The position numbers were made by a program, and so were the translations under genes. From Krasilnikovozyma curviuscula (Eukaryota > Basidiomycota > Tremellomycetes > Cystofilobasidiales > Mrakiaceae): 59,162 nt of DNA. Below are positions 55,342 through 59,162 of the stretch, piece after piece. The notes under the pieces were generated by a model. That model ran no database searches and was not told the origin of the DNA. It saw nothing but the letters and a program-made list of their open reading frames with translations. The stretch covers positions 1 to 59,162 of the forward strand of contig MVAQ01000130.1 in assembly GCA_014825775.1 (NCBI GenBank), in the 5' to 3' direction. The stretch's first letter is position 1; each line of letters starts with the position of its first letter.

Positions 55342-58300
55342 ATGAATGGGGCAGACGAGTCGATGCTGAGTGCAGAGCAGGCTGCAGCTCTGAATCTCTT
55401 CAGGGAGCATCTTCTGCAGCAACAGCAACAGCAGCAGCCGCCTACGTTCCAACCGTCGGGATCACCAACCAACTTCCCCCAGGCTTTCCACCCTCAGAAC
55501 CAGATATACACCACCCAGCAGCCCCAGGCGATGTTCCATGGTGCAGGCAATGTCTCTGGTGGTCAAGTAGATTCCAACATGGCCTTCTACGATCCTTCTC
55601 AGCAGCAGCAGCAGTCAGCGTTCCACGGGAGCCAAAACTCGTTCAGCCAAGCTCAGTCCCCAAATCTTCAGACCTGGCTAGCATCTCTATCAGGATCTTT
55701 GGCTCCAACGTTACCGTATGGTACTGGTTTTGGTGGGGGTCTTGGAGCAGGAAACCAACCAGGAGGGGGAGCTTACACACCTTCTTACGCTGGTTCTTAC
55801 GCCTCGAGCTACAACGGCGATGCTGATGGTCCTGGCGGAAGTGTATACAGTGGATGGGAAGGAAGTGGTAGCGCTATCTACGATCCTGAAGCTGAAGACA
55901 GCTTCCAATCTGGCAGTTCTAACGCAGCAGGAGCGAGCAATTTTCAGTCGAGCGGGGGACTGATGGATTATGGAATGAGCCAGAACGACTTCAATGTCGA
56001 TGAAATGCTTCAAACTCTTGGTCAGAATAGGTCAGGTATCGACTTGGGTGCTACTCAGAGTGCGGAACCTCTGGACTACAACTCTATATTCGGCAACACC
56101 GACCTTTCGTCCCTGCAGCGACAAAATGCGTCCACGTCCAACAATATACCCCTTCCAGCTCCATTTGACACCACTGGTATGACATACCAAGATAACCAAA
56201 ACGTTCACAGGTCGCCATTCTCGCAGAGTCAAAGCTCTTTCGGTGGCGATGACCAAACTGGGTTGTCGGAGGCAGGAGGAAGAAGGTCGAGGGCATCCAG
56301 CTTCAGCTCTCATTTGGCGCCTCAGGATAAGGGAGACTTTCAGTATGGAAGCCCTGGGTCTGTTGGAAATGTTGATTTAGACATGGGCATGTTGAACTTC
56401 GACATCGAGAGCGGGGGTATCAGCGAGGAGGTTCGTGCTCTCCTGTTTTGGCTGTTATGGTATACTACAGACCGCCGTACTAACTTTCTACTTCATTGTT
56501 TTCATTTCTTCAGAACTCTCGAGATCCTCGGGACGACCCTCAACGGCAACAGACGATCATGCCTCCTGCCCTCAACTCCAGCTCTCCTCAGTATTCTAAC
56601 AAGATACCTTCGCCCCAAAGGCAGGATACCATAAGGAATCCTACACCTCCAGTTGTAATGGTTGCACCATCACCGTCCTACACTCCGTCACCTCCGCCTT
56701 CAGTGCCTCCTTCTGGAAACTCCAAACCCCAATCTCCTCCTAGTCTGATCATCCCAGAACAACCTCAATCTACTTCAATGCAGTCAAATACTCTTCTCTC
56801 TCAAGTGACGGCTTCAATCTCTTCAAACACTGCAACAACCCTTTTCCCTCCAGCCAACCCTCACGTTCCTGAGCTCTCCCCCGGTCAGAAGCTGTCGCTG
56901 GCTCCAGGTGATGGTCCTCAAATCAACATCGTCCCATCAACTCCTACGAGTGGTCAATTAGCGTCAAAGATCTTTTCTGAGACGTTGGAGAAGCTGAACA
57001 ATCAAGCACAGATCTTGAACCAAGCTCAGCTGTTGCAGAAACAGCACGAGCAGGCGCAGGATCTTCAGAGACAACGTGAGCAAGTAAGTTCAGTGCCCTC
57101 TTGCTTTTTGTTCTTCCTCTGTAGGTTGATCTTTGTGCTAATTCCTATCACTTCATGGTTCACAGCTCCAACAGCAGCAGCAGGCTAATGCAGAGCATCA
57201 ACTTGAACAGCAGCGACAGCTTCAGCAGATCTTGGCCAATCATCAGCAGAGCAACGCCTCACCACCCACAAACTTTGGGGCTGCTTACGGCCTCCAACAG
57301 CTCCAGGAAGCGATGGCGCAGCGGCAGAAGCAGACGCAGCTCAGTGGTGCTAATTTTGATCCTTCCGACCTGAATACTTGGATCAACATGCCTCTCAATA
57401 CTCCGCCAATCGCTGGCACTGGCTTGTTCCATCCAAGTCAACACTACGCCAACGGTCAGAATCCGATAGCACCATTCCACCCTGGTCCACCTAATCAAGA
57501 GTCACCGGCTCCGATCAATCCTCAGCAAGCGCAGAATTACTTTTCACCGCTTACAGCTACACAACAAATGAAGCAGTCGTCCCTATCTAAACATCTCAAA
57601 GCACCACCCACCCGTCAAAGATCCAAATCTGAGAGTTCGGCTATACCGTACGATTTTGGTCCTGCACCGCCTCAGGCGCCTACCATGGATCCAAAGCTCA
57701 TGGGGGCTCAAGAACTAAAGATGGCTGCGGCCGCTGCTCAAAATCAATCTATTCTCAGCAACCAGCCTCTAGTTCAACCTCCCCAGAGCTTTTTTGGAGG
57801 TCCAGATGAAAGCGGGATGGGAGTTTATGCAAGGAGCGAGAGGAGTCATTCTTCAGGTGGAAGTGGGGACAGCATTGGGGGTTTCCCAGCTCCACCACCT
57901 CTTCAGCAACAGGGTATCAACGACTTTGGCCTAAATTGGAGTCATTCATCTGCATTTGCTGCATTCGTTGCCTCACAAAGTGCTGCAAACGGTGGCAACG
58001 CTGGTACTGGTGGAGACAACTTCAGAGCTTCACATGTCAATCGGATGTCCATAGGTGGTGCCTTTGGTCCCGGAACACCTGGTTACGCTTTCCATCCCCA
58101 ACAACATTCGTCTACGTCTCAGCAGGATTTCCTTGCTCCAATCCATGACGGAGGTGCCGGGTTGAGAAGGGCCCGAAGCGACGCATCAACCAACGGTGGC
58201 CCATCACGACACAGGAAATACCAGTCAGAAGATTTTTCAGCACAAGGAGACTTCTTACGAAGTATTTCTCGTCCGGACGGCACTCTGGGAATCCCAACAT

Positions 58301-59162
58301 CACCAGGTAGACGAAGCAAAGTCAGGAGTTCTTCACCGTCAGGTTCCGCAGGGGGACACTCTCGATCAAGTTCCATCACTTCCTCTCACTTCGGCGGTAG
58401 TGCTTCTTTCATTAAAGATGATGGCTCCATTTCTCCTGAGCCGATTAACCAAATTGGAGAAGAAGACGAAGATGATGCGATGCCGTTAGTAGCAATCAGC
58501 GGGGATGATCTACCGAGGAAGAACGTCACAACGAAGAGGACAGCGGATGCCAGTAAAACTCGCAGAAAGGTTGAGGCGACCTTCGTTTGTCCTGTTGAAG
58601 GCTGCGGAAGTACTTTTACTAGGTCAGTGTCAAGTTTCTACTACGGATCGATTTGATTCTCTTTGCTTGGCAGGATCATCCTCAGCCACTAATTGCTTCT
58701 ATTTTTTATATCAACGAACAGGCATTTTAACCTCAAGGGTCATCTTCGGTCTCATACAGATCAAAGACCGTTCGTCTGTCCTCAGTGTGGTAAAGGTAAG
58801 CTTTCACAAGTTCAGTATGTTACTTTTACCAAGCTGACCCTTCGTAATACTGCAGGCTTCGCGAGACAGCACGATTGTAAACGTCATATACAGCTTCACG
58901 TTGGCCATCGTCCACACAAGTGCTTAGCTTGTCAGAAGACTTTCGCCAGGCTGGATGCACTGAGTCGTCACCGTATGTCTTCGTTTCTGTTGTATGCGCC
59001 TCTCAAATTCTGACTTGACCTGCTGATTTGAACACCAGTACGATCTGAAGCTGGACAAGAGTGTGTGCGATCTGGCCTGATGGCTGCTCCGTCTGATGCT
59101 GGCTCACGATCTGATAGAGGTACCAGTGACGGGCGAAGCAGCGACGGAGGCGGTGGGGGAGG
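55342..59162 (+). CDS. CRZ1: C2H2 zinc-finger transcription factor, Crz1-like (3' end beyond window)
   Basis: Calcineurin-responsive transcription factor type: dephosphorylated on Ca2+ signalling, enters the nucleus and activates stress and wall genes. Exons: 55342-56430, 56514-57083, 57166-58622, 58722-58795, 58856-58972, 59039 to the edge. The start is the ATG at 55342; upstream in-frame codons are non-ATG. The long N-terminal part is Gln/Ser/Pro-rich. A candidate calcineurin docking site PQINIV (56916-56933; consensus PxIxIT) and Ser-rich stretches (RRSKVRSSSPSGSAGGHS) lie before the fingers. Fingers: CPVEGCGSTFTRHFNLKGH, CPQCGKGFARQHDCKRHIQL, then CLACQKTFARLDALSRHLRS followed by EAGQEC. 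This arrangement is typical of Crz1 and its basidiomycete homologues. The protein is cut off by the window end in a Ser/Gly-rich tail. A 62-bp piece is duplicated at 42906-42967. Confidence 0.87.
55524..55585 (+). repeat. Source segment of the duplicated CRZ1-like fragment
   Basis: Lies in exon 1 of the CRZ1-like gene. The inverted copy with one mismatch is at 42906-42967. Confidence 0.9.
56916..56933 (+). other. CRZ1: Candidate calcineurin-docking motif PQINIV in CRZ1-like protein
   Basis: Residues about 498-503 read PQINIV, which fits the PxIxI[T/V] form of the PxIxIT docking motif. It lies N-terminal of the zinc fingers in a disordered region, as expected for such motifs. Binding is inferred. 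Confidence 0.5.

Overview
The window is nuclear DNA of a fungus, most likely a basidiomycetous yeast of the Tremellomycetes (Cryptococcus/Kwoniella-like). The evidence is dense genes on both strands, many introns of about 50-90 nt with GTRNGT donors and CTRAY-type branch sites, and a characteristic gene set: Cch1 channel, Crz1-type zinc-finger factor, EED-like WD40 protein, WSC-GH71 wall hydrolase and SIRT4-type sirtuin. The species cannot be named from sequence alone. All gene models below are manual splice reconstructions. For the complete models I checked that summed exon lengths are a multiple of three.

Layout. 0.5-2.3 kb: threonine aldolase GLY1 (+). 3.1-11.7 kb: Cch1 calcium channel, 31 exons (+). 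11.75-14.4 kb: EED-like WD40 protein (-), tail to tail with CCH1 and divergent from DPH2 (+, 14.9-17.1 kb). 18.0-21.5 kb: secreted WSC/Ser-rich/GH71 alpha-1,3-glucanase (+). 21.5-23.4 kb: long pyrimidine-rich non-coding stretch. 23.4-26.8 kb: BED-finger-like gene of unknown function plus a decayed paralogous segment. 27.2-28.7 kb: Whi2-like BTB protein. 29.1-29.6 kb: small RGG protein. 30.4-34.0 kb: mitochondrial aspartate/glutamate carrier. 34.8-36.2 kb: HSP20-type protein with a long N-terminal extension. 37.1-41.1 kb: Wee1 kinase (-). 41.1-44.0 kb: gene-poor island holding a scrambled duplicate of two genes that lie 12 kb away. 44.0-44.75 kb: small GPI-type surface protein. 45.3-46.8 kb: U2AF small subunit. 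47.15-47.7 kb: small cysteine-motif protein. 48.5-50.25 kb: sirtuin. 51.0-53.2 kb: UTP7/WDR46 ribosome-biogenesis protein. 53.5-55.1 kb: SLC35F-type transporter. 55.3 kb to the window end: CRZ1-like calcineurin-responsive transcription factor, truncated by the edge.

Functional links are modest. Cch1 (Ca2+ entry) and Crz1 (Ca2+/calcineurin output) belong to one pathway and lie within 52 kb, but nothing shows they are co-regulated. The rest is a housekeeping mix: translation factor modification, splicing, ribosome assembly, cell cycle, mitochondrial transport and cell wall.

The most unusual observations are: (i) a 2-nt microexon required to keep CCH1 in frame and a 5-nt microexon required in the SLC35F gene; (ii) a chimeric duplicated fragment at 42.9-43.05 kb that joins 71 bp of the transporter gene to 62 bp of the neighbouring CRZ1-like gene in inverted orientation; (iii) two exceptionally long introns (AGC1 and U2AF small subunit) carrying coding-like sequence; (iv) lineage-type insertions in the EED-like protein and in Dph2. 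No rRNA, tRNA, CRISPR array or intact transposon was recognised.
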